Source of the DNA: Struthio camelus
Taxonomy: Eukaryota > Chordata > Aves > Struthioniformes > Struthionidae
Length of the DNA: 64,000 bases
Direction: 5' to 3'
Assembly (NCBI RefSeq): GCF_040807025.1
Contig: NC_090952.1
Location: 1,736,001 to 1,800,000, forward strand
In this document: piece after piece, positions 51,301 through 63,809 of the stretch
How the letters are laid out: each line of letters opens with the position of its first letter
How positions within the stretch are numbered: the first letter of the stretch is position 1
Translations under genes and position numbers: made by a program
Notes under the pieces: generated by a model
Database searches by the model: none
Told to the model about the DNA's origin: nothing
What the model saw: only the letters and a program-made list of their open reading frames with translations

Positions 51301-54300
51301 CTCATGATGATATTGCTAAAAGTATGCCTGACGTTGCTTTGCTTCATACGGGCGCAGCAGTGCTGCTGATGCATGGCACGCCTCCCTTGCCATAGCGGGA
51401 GACACGTCGCTGGGGCACGCGCTGTCTAGTGAGCCATCGGGCCAGGAGCGGGCAGAGTGTCTGTCTCCAGGCCTGTGTCTTTGAGCAGACCCTTAGCTCA
51501 GTCCTACTCGGGCTCATTTGGGTCCGTTTGCCATTCCTGGAATAACCCTCCACCTCTTCAGCTGGGCTGGTAAGCCAAGAGATCCGAACAGGACACGAAC
51601 CGCTGCGCCAACAGAATTATTTGCTACCTTTGCTCTGTGGCAATAGCTCTGAATCTCTCTTTAATTGTTGCACCCTGAACTGTCTTTGACCCTTTACAGG
51701 AAGCTCCCTTCACCTTCTGCAAGGGTGGTGGCAGCTAGTGGGGTGACAATGGGTGGTACCTCCCAGTACCAGGAAGAAGTGATGGTACCTCCTGCTTGCT
51801 GCAGTGCCATGTCCTGCTGTGCGTTCCACAAGCAGTGCTAACACTAGCACTGAGTCTTGTCACTGCACTTGTCCCGTGTTGGATATCCCAGTTTTGGAGA
51901 TTGGGCCTCTCTGGGAAGATGTAGTCGTGACCGAGGAGCTGCCCTCCAAAGCCATGGAGGGTTTTTGACTTAGGACAGACAGGGTGTTAATTCCTGCAGG
52001 GCTTGATGGTCTCCCTGGGTTTCTTGGGGCTTTTTCTTTGACTCCAAAGAAAGAGGTCTCTGTGTTGCTCCATTCATGCTGAACAGACAGTTCATTTGGG
52101 TGTCAATTCAAAGGCTGTGGGTAGAGCTAATACCTTTTATTTGACCAACTGGTATAGTTTGAAAAAGAGGAGAAACCGTAGGGCAAATGAGTCCTTCATG
52201 ACATTCCCCTGAAAGCCCATCTGTTTGTCTTCCCCATCCTCCTCCCTAGGCAGAGACATCTTGGCCTATGATAAGGCCACCCCACACCAGGCAATCCCTT
52301 TGACAAGAGTCAGCCCCTTGGTACCTGACAGGCAAAAACGCAAATGGGAACCTCATGTCCTGAGGAAGGCTGGTGTTCTCAGATGCTTGTCTACTTTTCC
52401 CAGCTCTTCTAGGCAGTGCAATAAAAGGTGCTGGCCTGCAAACCTTGTCTACAAACAATAAGGTTTCCTCTGCATTGGAAAGAGGATTTCATGGCCTGAG
52501 CTTTCAGGTTGCTTTGACCAGGACCTTCCCTGGGCAATACCTACATATCACAGTGAGCTCACAGGGGAGTCAGGCCTGGCCTTTTTTCTCCCCATATACT
52601 CCACAAGGCTTTTCTCCAGAAGCCGTCTTTGATTCCTGCCCAATGCTGTATCTGAATTTCCCTTAAGGTAGGAGATTAATCTCACAGTGTTTTTTTTCTA
52701 CTGAGATACTACTTCGTGGGCACTCTACTTTTATGTGCAGAGGACTATGCTCTAACAGTTGCCATTGCTTTTGTTCTCGCAGCCCGAAAACTCAACAAAT
52801 CCAGTGATCTGTACTGAGAAACTGGACAGCTGGATAACAAGTGGTGTCCCAACGTGCTAGGAAGAGGGATCCGCCCCTTATGACCAGCACATACTCCAGC
52901 TCCAGTAGCTCCAGCTACTTCTCTAATCTCTCCGAAGGCTTGCTCCATCCCTCACATCTGCACAATGAGTGCCTGGAGCGCTGCTGTGTGCTCCTCGTAA
53001 GGAAATAAAGTGCCGCACAGGCATGCAGGAAGGATGCTGTGTTTGGCAGTGGCTCTCTTGTTGCTTGAGTTTGAGACTCACCTCCATGTAGGATGGAGAA
53101 GTGTGAAGCACTGATGCTTAGAGTCACTTCTGGTGAGACTGAGCAGTGCAGATAAGCAGTGGGAGAGGTAAGGGAAGCTCTAGCTCTTAACTGGAGGTCC
53201 CTGAGATGCGCAGCTGATATACCGCCTCTGCTGCCTGCCTTCACCTGTCCATCAGGGTCCTGTTGACCTGAGAGAAGTCTTGGATTGGAAAGACACCACT
53301 GAATGACCAGGATATGGAATCACTGGGATAAGGTGTCTGGGCAGAGAGGAGAAATACTGTCCGTGGGAACTGAGGGAAGACCTGGGAGCTTGTGCAAGAG
53401 GAGACAGGGCAAAGTAAGTGGAGCTGAAGTTATAGTGGGCAGGCAGAAAGATACACTGGGTGAATCAAGATTGGGGTGACCAATGATGCCCAGAAAGCAG
53501 GCGAGAAGCCCGATGGGGAGGGAGAGGACTGGAGGACAAGACGGTGTTGGGAATCCCTGGCTATGCTCCAGCCACGTTCCTCGGGCAGAGGACAGTGAGG
53601 CATGGCAATATCTCAGGCTGCAGGGGGGGAAGATGGTGTGAGGCTCAAGAACGAGGCACGCTGAAGGCAGAGCTGGGCCTGTCCCTGCTTCTGAACTTCT
53701 ACGAGGTCACCACACCGAACATCCCAGGTCCTTTACTTCTGTGCTCCAGATCTGAGATCCCAGGAACTGGCTTACAGAGGTGCCAAGCACTCGTAATTGT
53801 AGTTGGAGACAAAAAGAGAGCGTTCTTTGAACACAGCACATGCTGTTTCTGACAACATGAGCCTGGAAACACTGAAAACAGGTCCTGGGGACTGTGCATG
53901 AGTGTCTGCCATCTCCTCTAGGGAGCCAGACGCTGGAGTCCGGGCCATATATCCTCTTAGCAGGAAGTGGATGTCGACATCTGGCCACAAAAATTGCAAC
54001 CCAGACTTCTTGGAGCAGTTCTCCAGCAGCTGACCCTTAAATATGACCTTCCCTACCTGAGCCCCCTCTCCATAACATGAGGGTGATAACAGCCATGCTT
54101 CTTACAGGCAGGTTGTAAGGACCTGCTATTGATATTTGGGTGACACTCACATATGCCCAGGATGAACGCTATGGACAAGCCCCCTGTGGAGACTCAGGAC
54201 TGTCCTTGGGTTTGGGTAGGATGTGAGAAGCCAGGTGAAGGTCACACCTTGAGCAGAGAGAGCGGAAGAGGGGAGCTGTTGCCAACAAGCTTGTCTGCCA

Positions 54301-55162
54301 ACAAGAGGGGAATGGTCTGGTAAAATAGCATGAATTAAGCCAGACCTCCATCTCCCCTTGCAGATGACAGAGGGCCACATTGAAAGGGTCCAGACTGCAT
54401 TTCCTGACTTCTCACTTCTTGTCTTTGCAGCTCTTTCTTTTAATTAAGGTTTCTGTTGTATGTGTAACAAAAGACTATGACCTCTGCATTAGCTGCATTT
54501 AAAAGAAGGCCTCTTTTGTAGCACTGCGCATGAGTATCCACGTGCTGCAGCCACCTACAATGAGAAACTCTGTCTGAAATGCCTTCCCTCATCCTGCCCA
54601 TCGCTGCAAAACTTTCCCTTAGGGCAACCCTCGGGACCTCGGGGAAATTTTTGGCACTGTGGCTTTTCCACCTCAGCCCATTTCTGGGCTCACAGCAAAG
54701 CGGCTGTCAGGAGGGGACCTAGCCTTCTGTTTTTCCCACACATGGAGGGTCCAGCACTCAGCCCAGTGATACGTGCTGCCCTCTCCAGCGCTGCCATCAC
54801 AGGGCCATTCTGTGTCCCAGCATATTTCTGGGAGTGACGAGCCATGGATGGGAGGAGCAGTGTGATGGCCAGGAGGAACTCGTGAGGGGGTTATGGCAAC
54901 TTACCCCTCTCCTCCCTGGATGGCTGGGGGCAGACAGGCACTTGTCACCTCTGGGGAGAACAGGACATGACGCTGTGGTATGACCCAATTGACTGGCCCT
55001 CTAGACTGCCCCGAGCACAGGGACAAGCTGTTCCTGGGCTGTTCCATCCCGGGTGACTGTTCAAAGCCGGCAGCTCCCCTCCAACGTGCTTCCCATTGCC
55101 TGTCATGGGACGCTGGAAGAGAAGTGGTTTGCTGCCACCACAAGCTGTCACGGGAGCCGTGC

Positions 55163-55361
55163 GGGTCCTGGCTACCCTGTCTCCATGGGAATGGCCTTGC
55201 TGCGGGTGTGAGGGTCCTGGCTACACCATCTCCATGGAAATCTCTTGCTCAGGTTGTGCTGCGCTGGATACGGCATCTCCATGGAAACCCTCCCGCTCAG
55301 GCTGTGCAGGCTCGGGAGATGCCATCTCCACGGAAACGCAGCTCTGGCAGCTGTGCGGGCC
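55163..55361 (+). repeat. 49-bp minisatellite with CCATGG/X-box cores, four units
   Basis: Four tandem units with a shared core TCTCCATGGAAA or a variant. CCATGG or CCACGG cores start at 55183, 55232, 55279 and 55328, so spacing is 49, 47 and 49 bp. Units share GGGTCCTGGCTAC-like and GCTCAGGCTGTGC-like flanks. The core resembles half of an RFX X-box. Confidence 0.88.
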
Positions 55362-58300
55362 AGGACCGGGGGCATCGTGGCAGGCTGCCCAGGGCAGGGC
55401 CGGGGAGGGGGTGGCAGGGGTGCTGTGCAGTAGGTACATGGGGCCACGGAGGTGAGGGAGGCGCGCCAGGCCCACCGTCACGGCCAAACAGCAGCCTGCG
55501 AGAGGAGAGCACGGGCAGCCGTGAGGGAGCGGGGGTTACCTGGTCTCCCCGTCCCCATAGCCGAACACACGTGCTCTGCCCACAAACCCTGGGGCTGGGG
55601 TGCCTGGAGGCACAGGGGACTGGGTGGCCTGAAGCGCAGCCGAGGGACCAAGCAGAGGGGAACAGGCAGGGACGGGCGGTGGGCGGTTCTCAGCAGAGCC
55701 TCAGAGACATCCAGGGCACAGGGGCAGGAGAGGCAAGGCAATTAGGGAAAGTTCTCTTGTGCCATTTCAAAACCCTTCACTGCTTAAAATACAAAGCAAA
55801 AAAATCTCCCTCTCCATCCATCGCTCTGCGTGCTGCGCCCAGCAGATCTGTTTGCCTCCATGGGGCTTTGCGGGGGCCTTCCCTCCTGTCCTTCACCAGC
55901 CACCAGCCAGACCTGTCCTGAGGAAAGCCATTTCCTAAGCCGTGGTGGACAAAGGGATTCAGTGGGGAAAAAACCCCAGTGCCAGGGAGCCAGCAGTGCA
56001 GGGACCCCACAGTGGCCGCGGGGACCCCTGAGGGCCAGAGGGAACCCTGGCGCGCGCCCTCACTCCCACAGAATGGGATGCTTGAGAGCCTTCCCCTACG
56101 GCTGAGATTTTGCCCTCGCATATAGCTCAGAGAAAATATTTTAGAGGTTATTTATAGCCTATGTTAAAAAAAAAAAAAACTGTTGATTTTAAATCTGCCT
56201 TTTAATTTCATTCAGCTCCTGCCGGTCTCCTGGGACAGCCCAAGCGGGAGCGCAGCTGCACCGCCCTGGTTCCCCGCTCCCTGGCCGGCTGGAGCAGCCC
56301 TTCACTTTGGGCCAGGGCCCTCCCCTGCTGGCCGGCTCCACCGCATTTCTGCCCCCCCTTCCTGAGGCCTCGGGGCAGCCCCGCAGGCAGAGCTGCAGCC
56401 GTGCCCGACTGCCCAGCTCCCCCAGCCCTGCAGCCAGCAGGAACGCCAGGAGGAAGCGGAGCCTGGGCACGCGACGCTAGGCAAGCCTCAGCCCCGCTGC
56501 AGCGCTTCCGCCGTCCCTGTCCCCATCCCAGTGCTCAGCCCCACGGGCTCTCCCTGCTGCCGCAGCTCCAGGTTCCACGCTGGGGTGCCTGCGCCCGGCC
56601 GGATGCACCAGCCCTCCCGTAGCACTGCGGTGGCGGTCGAGGCTCTGCTGCCCAGGCTGGCGGCTCCCGGCTCCTGCTCGGCCGCCAAGCGAAGCTGGGA
56701 TTAGCGAACGCTCCCTGCTGGCACAGGGAGCAGCTCGGCCGCCTTTGCCGAGGCTCTCCGCTCTGTAAACCTGGCTTTGACGTAGCTCAGAAAGTAGGCC
56801 AGTAAGAGCAAACTGCAGCCGCTTGCAGCTCTCTCGAGGGACACTGTGCTTGTGCGTCTGGAGGCAGGCGTGTGCATTAATAGAGCTGCTTCTCTCCGGG
56901 GGCTACTGAATGCAAGAGGAGATGGCTGGAGGAGGAGGGTGTTTTTCTCTACTCACAGGAGCTCCTGTTACCTTCAGACTTGCCCAAGCTGCGCTCTGAC
57001 TTCTGCCACAGCCCTAACGCCAGCCTCGCCAGCAGAGCACCTCAGCACCTCAGCCGTAGCCAGGGTGCGGGGGGGGGGGGGGCTGGGGGCTGGGCTCGAG
57101 TACGCTGCAGGAAGGACGAGGATCAAACCGGGAAAGTCCCTGCGGGGAGCCGGGCTCCGACCCAGAGCAGCAACTGGCCTGTGAGAGTGCTCTCCGGCCT
57201 GTTTCCTGCCCTGCGAGCAAAGGATGTCCCATGGCCTGAGAGCGCTGAGCAGCAGGCTGCTGCTGAGCCCAGCGTCTCGCATCTCTTCTCGCCCCTTTCT
57301 CCTGCCCTTTCCTGCCGTCTCAGCAACTTCCAGCTGGGCATCTCCTTCATCCCTGTTTCCTGCAGTTGTTTGCAGATCTTGTTTTATCTTTTAATTAAAA
57401 AACAAACGCTAATGTGCCCGTGCCCTGCAATGTTATTTTTGTAGGGAAGTCAGAGGGACACATCTTGTCCTTGCAGTGGGAGCCTGGTGGCTCCATAGGA
57501 GTCTGCATCAGAGCAGGAGACCTGGCCCAAGAGCCCAGAGGGGATGGGACAGCCACACATGGTAGTATGGGGATGAGGCACAGGTCTGGGTGAGTGGCTT
57601 CAGCCACCTGGTATCGAGCAGCACCTGGAAGCCAGATTAGTGTTGTATCTGTCTGCTTCCAACACTGGGGTCCTGCTAGCTCTGGTCCCTTGGTGCTGTG
57701 CCCCAGAGTGTCTCCTGTCCCCTGTCTCCCAGGCAGTCCTTCAGTCCACGGGGTGGAAGTAGGCCACATGGGATACCAGCAAAGGTGCCCATCTTCCCCC
57801 ACCCCCATGCAGCTCCTGATCCCAGATAATACCGGCCCCCAGGTAGTGGTCTCGCTGGGTGACTGACTGCCTGGGTCCAGGGGATGAGCTGCCCCTGTCT
57901 TGCCAAATGGACTTAGGGAAGAAATAGTCTCTCCATCACCCTTCACCGGATGTTGCGTCCTTCCCTCCACTCAGCTCAAGGAGAACAACCATCCACTGCC
58001 CAACAGGCTGTCCCATGTGCCCAAACAATGTCCTGCTCCTGGGAACGGCCTCTAAACATGTCTCCCGCTGAGACCCCTTAGCTAGAGCCACAGCAGGGAA
58101 GAGTTTGCGTAGTTTGACTTGGTTAGCACATGGCAACGCCCGCGTGCTGTATGCCGACCCTCCTTGGCAGGTCTAGTGAGTCCACTGCAGCTGGCTTCCT
58201 GCTGTAACTCATGCCCAGCTGCTCAGGTGGGTACTTTCAGCATGTATTTTTGAAGCGTTTCTGGGTACTGGAAGCAGCAGTTCAAGCCCAGCCTAGCTCA

Positions 58301-58654
58301 GCAGTGCCTTTGTAGAAACAAGCACATCGAGTGCTGCAGCTTGAAGCCATCCTCTCTCAACGCTCTCTGTGCATCCTCCATGCTCACACTGCAGGTTTCA
58401 CCACCAAAAATTCAGCGTGAGGTAGCCTTCAAACCGAGGGGCAGCATGTGGCCAGGTCCAGACAGCTGCTTCAAGTCACGGCTCAGAAAAGCCTCAAATC
58501 CGCGTGCTTTGCAAAGTCCTCAGCCAAACTCAGACTCGGTGGCCTTGGTCCTCTGCAGGATCAGTGCGCCAGGAACATATTGCCCTGGTGCCTCACGGGA
58601 AGCATCCTTGCCCCTGCAGGGCAGATGCAGAGAGCCCAGCTGAGCGTGTAGCAG

Positions 58655-58970
58655 GGCCAGCACAGAGAACGGACCTTGCTTGTCTGTGCACACTTTCCTT
58701 GCAGTTGTGCAGGAACATGTGAGGCAAGGGGCACAGGCTGCAGAGGATGATCCTGCTAGGTGTAAGGAAATATTCTTCACTATGAGGCTGGTCAAACACT
58801 GGGACAGAGGCCAGAGAGATGGAGGATTCTTCATCCTTGGAGATAGGCACATGCTGGCTGGACACAGCCTCGAGGACCCTGCTCTGAGCCCAAAGTCAGC
58901 TCTGCTCTGAACAGGCTTTGGCCTCAAGGTTTCCTGCGGGGCCCTTCCCACCTGAGTCTTTGAGCTGAGG
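58655..58970 (+). mobile_element. CR1 LINE tail, diverged
   Basis: Ordered CR1 3' landmarks: AGGAAATATTCTTCACTATG, GTCAAACACTGGGACAG, TCATCCTTGGAGATA, GGCTGGACACAGCCTCGAGG and GGGCCCTTCCCACCTGAGTC. 5' edge approximate. Confidence 0.78.
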
Positions 58971-60774
58971 CTGCCTGCCCAACACAGAGCGGGTAGTGGT
59001 GGTCCGGGCCCCAAGACAGCCCATCATGCCCATTGCACCATCCTGCTAGTGCCAGGGCTAGGAATGAGGCAGCAGGTTGCTGCCAGGAGATCTGGCACTG
59101 TCAGTAGGGGAGCAGAGCCCTGCATTGGCACAGGACGGGCTGACCAGGGTGGATGTCAGTCCCCATCCTGCCAAGCCAGTGACCCCTGGGCCATGTGAGA
59201 GCCTAGCTGGGCCCCGAAGTGTCACCTGCTGTCACATTGCTGTTACGTAGCTACCAGTACCCCCATACAGCTGCATAGGTTGCGTGAGGGTGAGCTCCGT
59301 CCCACACCCAGATGGCCCCACTTACTGTTTTGGTGCCCCCCGAGGCCTGTTGGAGCTGTCTGGGCAGGCTGTGCAAATGGGGAAGGTCAGAGGACAGCAG
59401 GCCCAAAGGGACCCTGCAGGACCTACAGCCCTCCTGCCTGGGTGGCTGGAAAGCAGCACAGCCAGCTCCAGCACCAGAGTAAAACAGATGGTGAGGGAAA
59501 GAGTGAGCCGGGGCAGCGCGCTGAGCGCTACCACTGCCACGCCGTGCCCAGGCCATGCTGCTTGGGCTGCTGGCACCAGCTGGGAGCCCCAGGGGCAGTC
59601 TATAGGGGTGCAGAGGGGGGCCCTGCACACAGCCGCACTGGGCACTGCCTTCCCTGGGCTGTGGGGCGCTTGGGCTTTTGCTTTAGCAAACAAGAACCTC
59701 CCCCCCCAATCCCTCTCCTCGGTGTTGTCCCGTGGGGCTGGGAGCAAAGGTTTCCCACAGTGATTTGGCTGCCAGGGCAGGGGGATGCTGGGGTTTGAGC
59801 TGGGGCCACCAGCCCAGCACAAGATTCTTCAGTGTCAGAGCACGGAAATGACTTCGTTTTTCAGCCCTGGGTTAATTCATGCAACACAGTGGTGCCCCCC
59901 TGTTGCAAGTGGACATTATCAGGCAGCCCGAGTAGCGTGCAGGGCCAGCCAGGTCCCTGCAGCCCTGGCAAGGGCATGGCGTGGGCCATGGGAAGCGCCT
60001 AGCCCAGCATCCCGGGCAGACTTGACTCCCATACTAGTCCGTAGCAGCTCCATACTCCCCCGTGCCTGCATGCCGAGAGGAGGGGAGGATGCTGGTGAGC
60101 AGAGCGGAAGAGCCCTGCACGTTTGCAGCAGGAGGAACAGGGGAAGCAGTGGGGCCAAGGGTGTTACAGGGCTGGCAGCAGCTCTCCCCCCACATCCCCA
60201 CCTTTGCAGGCACCTACCCCCTGGCCCCACAGCAGAGCCCAGCTGCAGAGAAGGGCCTCCGCCACAGCTCACTCAGCATAGCAGCTCCTTCCCTGAGTGC
60301 CCCAGGCATCTGGCCCGACTGCTTCTCCAGGCATGCTGTAGTGCCAGCACGGGAGGAGGCATCTCCCAGCATGAGGGATGTGTTTCCTGGGAACAGAAGC
60401 AGCTCTAGCTCCAGTTCCTCAAGTCCCTCCTTTGCCTGAGACGGGGAGCATTTCTCCAGCTGGCCTGAACACAGCACACGTGGGAAGAGGGGAGAGGCCT
60501 GCAGGTCTCTCCGCCTGCTCCCGTTTCCACTGTCCCTCTCCAGCATGTCCCCTTGCTAGCCCAGTGGCCCCTGTACTCAGGAGAGGGCTGCATGGAGTGG
60601 CCCAACCACTACCCTCTGAGGAGGGCAGAAGCTGCCAGTTAATGGCGGCTCAGGTGCAGCAGGGAGGTTGAGCTCTCACAGGAAGAGGTAGAGGTAGGCA
60701 GGAAGAGGGCAGGATGGCTGCTTCTGGGGCAGAGCCAGCTCCCAGCATGCGCAGAACAGCAGCATGACTTTAGA

Positions 60775-61369
60775 AAACACATCTAACCAGGTTTATTAGT
60801 GCTAGCCAGAAGTCACTTTTGAGCAGCAGGAGCAGCCTGAGGTATGGTACAACGTGGCCAGGCTCTGCTGAGGACAGGCTTAGCAGAGTAGGCACTAGGA
60901 AAGTAAATTGAGAAGAGATTAAAAAATTTATATATAAAACTAGGCTATGAAAGACAGAGAAACGAAGGGCAGGGCAAATCCGGCCCAGCACTTGTGGGAC
61001 AGAGCACTTGTGTCTGCTCCACCTCCTTTATGCACTCCCACCCCCAAGCTGTACCTCATTGGCCTGACTAAGCCAGCTGTTCACATTGTACAAATACAAT
61101 TTACCCATCCCACTCCGCCTGCCCCGCACAGGTCCCCGCGCGCGGGCAGGAGGGACCTGACCCAAAGAGAGACAGGAGCACACCTACAGTCCTGGCCCCA
61201 GGGCGCTGGCAGGGAAGCGACACAGAACGCACAGATGAGGCATTGTACTATGGAGCAAGTGTTAGTGAACTGTGGACATGACAGGGAGCTGCGCTGCAGC
61301 AGAGCAACAGCCCTGTCACTGCACCAGCCCCTCACCCTGCTCCCCAATCAGGCACATAGAGGAACAGAG
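60775..61369 (-). other. UTP14A: UTP14A 3' UTR with poly(A) signal
   Basis: Downstream of the UTP14A stop on the - strand. AATAAA on - (TTTATT on +) at 60792-60797 gives a 3' UTR of about 580-600 nt. Cleavage position inferred. Confidence 0.65.
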
Positions 61370-61648
61370 CTATCGTGCTGTCCCGGGCAGTTGAGGGTGG
61401 CGGGAGGGTTGTTGTCTCTGCTTGGGCACAAGTTCTAGTGCAGCCTTGGCTCTGCTGCTGGCTGTTGTGGCCAGAGAGGGGACATTCTCAGCAGAGATGG
61501 GCTGGATGATGTGGCCTGCTCGGGTGACAATGCGCGGGGCAGTCAGCTTTTGGAAAGCCCTCTGCGTGTTCCACATGCTGCCCACAGGTGTCCGGATGCT
61601 CCGCTCAAACTGCTGGTGCTTCTCAAATGGGAAAGGCAGCTCGCTGAC
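61370..61648 (-). CDS. UTP14A: UTP14A last exon
   Basis: Encodes VSELPFPFEKHQQFERSI to GHIIQPISAENV and a divergent tail ending GTAR, TAG at 61372-61370. The acceptor is CTCCCCGCAG. Human has LPYPFTHHWQFERTI at the same place. Confidence 0.95.
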   Translation of the reverse strand, partial: VSELPFPFEKHQQFERSIRTPVGSMWNTQRAFQKLTAPRIVTRAGHIIQPISAENVPSLATTASSRAKAALELVPKQRQQPSRHPQLPGTAR

Positions 61649-63809
61649 CTGCGGGGAGATAGCACAGCTTAGTTGAGACAGCTGCCTGGCCCAGTGCCCT
61701 GGGGGCTGCTTTCATGCCATGCTGGCAGGGATTCCCACTGGTCCACAACCAGCTCACACTGTGCTCCCAGTCTCCTGCCTTGCTGAGCACCTTTGCTCCA
61801 ACTCCCTCTTCCCTGCTGCCCCAGCTCTGATCTCTAGCAGGGCCCAGGATGCTTGGCACAGCAGCAGGAGGAAGAAGTCATAGGAGCGGCCATGTGAATT
61901 TCTTCCCCATCTGTCCCCCTGTTGGCTTCCGTGTTGTCAAAGCTGAAAATTTGACATGGCCCTCCAACAGGAAAGGATTCATAAAGCTTTAGGGTTGGGC
62001 AACAGCAAGGTAGTGCCCAGACAGGGGGCCAGCCCAGGTGTTGGAGCCACAGTGCTCACAGCTGCTGCCCTCCGCAGCCATGTGCCACCCCACCTGATGT
62101 GCTGCTGCGTGGATGTTGCGCTGCTCACTCATGATGACATGGGGCAAATGCTGGTCTTTCCTGGGAGGTGCCGTGGGCGGCTTGAGCAGGAACCTGCCGG
62201 ACAAGTGAAAAGATCAGGCCCTGGCACTGGGCTGAGACATTTTGCCACACCTCTCCCGCACTCACCGCTTCATTTTCTTTTTGCTGGGCCTCAGTCCCGT
62301 GCCTCCCCACTCGCCCCAGCCTGGCAGCACCAAGTTCACTGGCTGCGGCTTCCCAGCCTGCTCTGCCTTGCGTTTCTCCCGGCGGAAGTCAGCAACCACG
62401 TCGTCCCCTGCAAAGGCCTCTGTGATCACCCCTCTCTGGTCGATGCCACCCTCCTGCGGAGAGAGAGGTCAGTGCCCTGCAGCCAGCCCTGCTCCGGGCC
62501 CCAGCAGGACAGGCCAGGCCCACTCACCTCTTCCTCCACGGCCACAGGCAGGCTGGGGCACTGGATCTCCTGGGACTTTCCAGCCAGCACAGCCTGCAAG
62601 TTGATGATCCTCCTCTTCTTAGCCTTTCGTTTCTTGGCCTGTCTATCCTCAGCTCTGCCTTCTTGCTGCTGGTGCACTCTCTTCTCCGCTCCTGCGGCCA
62701 CTGGTATTTCTTGCTCTTCTGCACACTCCTCTGAAGCAAAAGCCTCAACATCCTCCATCGTCTGCACGCGGCTCGGCTGCTCTAACAGTAAGACTTCCTG
62801 CTGCGCCGGGGAAGGCTGATCAATCCCCATGCTCACCTGCTCTTCAGGGCAGATGGGGTGGACGGAGATATCCTCTGGCAGCTCAGACACCATCTCTGCC
62901 TTATCAGCACCTACGGACGGAGGCAAATGGTGAGAAACGATCACCCCACGAACAGGGAAGGGGAGAGTAGGACAGCTGTGTGAAGACACAAGCCCCACAG
63001 CCCCTGCTTTGTTTCCTCAGCCCTGTGGCACACAAGGGCTCACATTACTCCAGGCTCCAAGCTCCTCACCTTGCAGTTCAGGGCTCGCTGCCTGCTGTCG
63101 CCGTATGTGCCGTTTCTGCTCAAAGTCTTGTAGCAAGGCTTCTTCCTCCGACATCTCCTCCTCTGACATATCCTTGCTCTCTGCAACAGCAGGCTCTGTA
63201 ACATCTCCAAGATCCTCCTGCACCTCAGGCTCCTTGGCTGGGCCGCTGGGCTTGCCCAACATCCAGGGATTAGCTCCGCTGGCGTCCATGGGGACAGTGG
63301 GGACAGACTCTGCCACAAGGTCCTCTGCAGGCACGTCGCCCGGCTCCTCCTCGGGCAGCTCCACCTGCACTTTCTGCATCAGCTCCTTGTTCTTGGCCAG
63401 CTGCTCCTGCATGGCTTTGCGGGCCTGCAAGGGGATCGAGATGTTTCCAACAGGCCAGAAACAACATGACTCCCCTTTCTGCCACCACTGGCATCTCACC
63501 CTTCCCCACCCTGTGCCTCACCTCCAGGTCATACTTAGCCATAATGGCCCTGGAGCGGGCCCATTTCCCTTTGTTCTGGTGCTTGAGGCTCATTCGCTCC
63601 TGGGGGAGAAGGGAGAAGTGTCAGAAAGAGCGTCCTCAGGGGCAGAGAGGTCCCAGAGGACGGGGGAGAGGAGCAAGAGCGGCACCTCCATCCTGAGTTG
63701 CTCCAGCTCTTCCAGCTTTGCCAAGGCAGCCTCGGGGTCCGCATTCCGCAGCAGCTCAAACTCCTTCAAGGCCTTGCGTCTCTTGCTCTTTTTCAGCACT
63801 CGATGGTAC
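61370..63809 (-). CDS. UTP14A: U3 small nucleolar RNA-associated protein 14 homolog A (3' half, seven exons)
   Basis: UTP14A is a nucleolar part of the small-subunit processome, needed for U3-guided cleavages that release 18S rRNA; in yeast Utp14 activates the helicase Dhr1. Exons on - are 63809-63686, 63599-63522, 63424-63070, 62910-62528, 62453-62266, 62193-62094 and 61648-61370. Phases close and give about 501 residues. Conserved blocks include KALKEFELLRNADPEAAL, RMSLKHQNKGKWARSRAI, KAMQEQLAKNKELMQK, ANPWMLG, AFAGDDVVADF, VLPGWGEWGG, RNIHAAAHQ, and GSMWNTQRAFQKLTAPRI. The acidic middle is poorly conserved. The last residues after AGHIIQPISAENV differ from human. The N-terminal half lies beyond the window. 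Introns are very short (72-445 bp). Confidence 0.96.
62094..62193 (-). CDS. UTP14A: UTP14A exon (RNIHAAAHQ)
   Basis: Encodes FLLKPPTAPPRKDQHLPH and VIMSEQRNIHAAAHQ, the most conserved motif of the family C-terminus. The acceptor is TTGTCCGGCAG and the donor is CAG|GTGGGG. Confidence 0.95.
62266..62453 (-). CDS. UTP14A: UTP14A exon (LPGWGEWGG)
   Basis: Encodes EGGIDQRGVITEAFAGDD, VVADFRREKRKAEQAGKP and LVLPGWGEWGGTGLRPSK. The GWGEWGG signature is diagnostic for Utp14. The donor is GCG|GTGAGT. Confidence 0.96.
62528..62910 (-). CDS. UTP14A: UTP14A exon (acidic middle)
   Basis: Encodes ADKAEMVSELPEDISV, LLLEQPSRVQTMEDVEAF, a Lys/Arg cluster KKRKAKKRR and IINLQAVLAGK. It matches human LLLQRPERVQTLEELEEL and MIDLQNLL in order. 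Otherwise variable. Confidence 0.94.
63070..63424 (-). CDS. UTP14A: UTP14A exon (NPWML motif)
   Basis: Encodes ARKAMQEQLAKNKELMQK, an acidic stretch, GANPWMLGKPSG, then SEEEALLQDFEQKRHIRR. ANPWML is a conserved Utp14 motif. The donor is CAAG|GTGAGG. Confidence 0.95.
63522..63599 (-). CDS. UTP14A: UTP14A small exon
   Basis: 78 nt encoding ERMSLKHQNKGKWARS and RAIMAKYDLE, near-identical to human. The acceptor is CTCCCCCAG and the donor is GAG|GTGAGG. Confidence 0.96.
63686..63809 (-). CDS. UTP14A: UTP14A most 5' exon in the window
   Basis: Encodes YHRVLKKSKRRKALKEFE and LLRNADPEAALAKLEELE. The acceptor is TGCACTGCAG; a split codon needs two bases from the next exon upstream. No UTP14A exon is visible in 63810-64000, which reads as intron. 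Confidence 0.95.

Larger units (their letters stand above)
48350..60774. other. Intergenic region between BCORL1 promoter and UTP14A
   Basis: No protein-coding gene recognised. Contents: a possible splice-acceptor-like tract near 48950-48973 (T run then TCCTGCAG), a 49-bp minisatellite at 55163-55361, a G run at about 57069-57083, and a CR1 tail near 58655-58970. A 313-codon frame crosses the minisatellite but resembles no known protein. Unannotated non-coding transcripts cannot be excluded. Confidence 0.65.

Noticed and set aside
54980-55921. 313-codon open frame on +
   Set aside because: It crosses the minisatellite, has no recognisable domain, and overlaps other open frames. No splice or promoter context.
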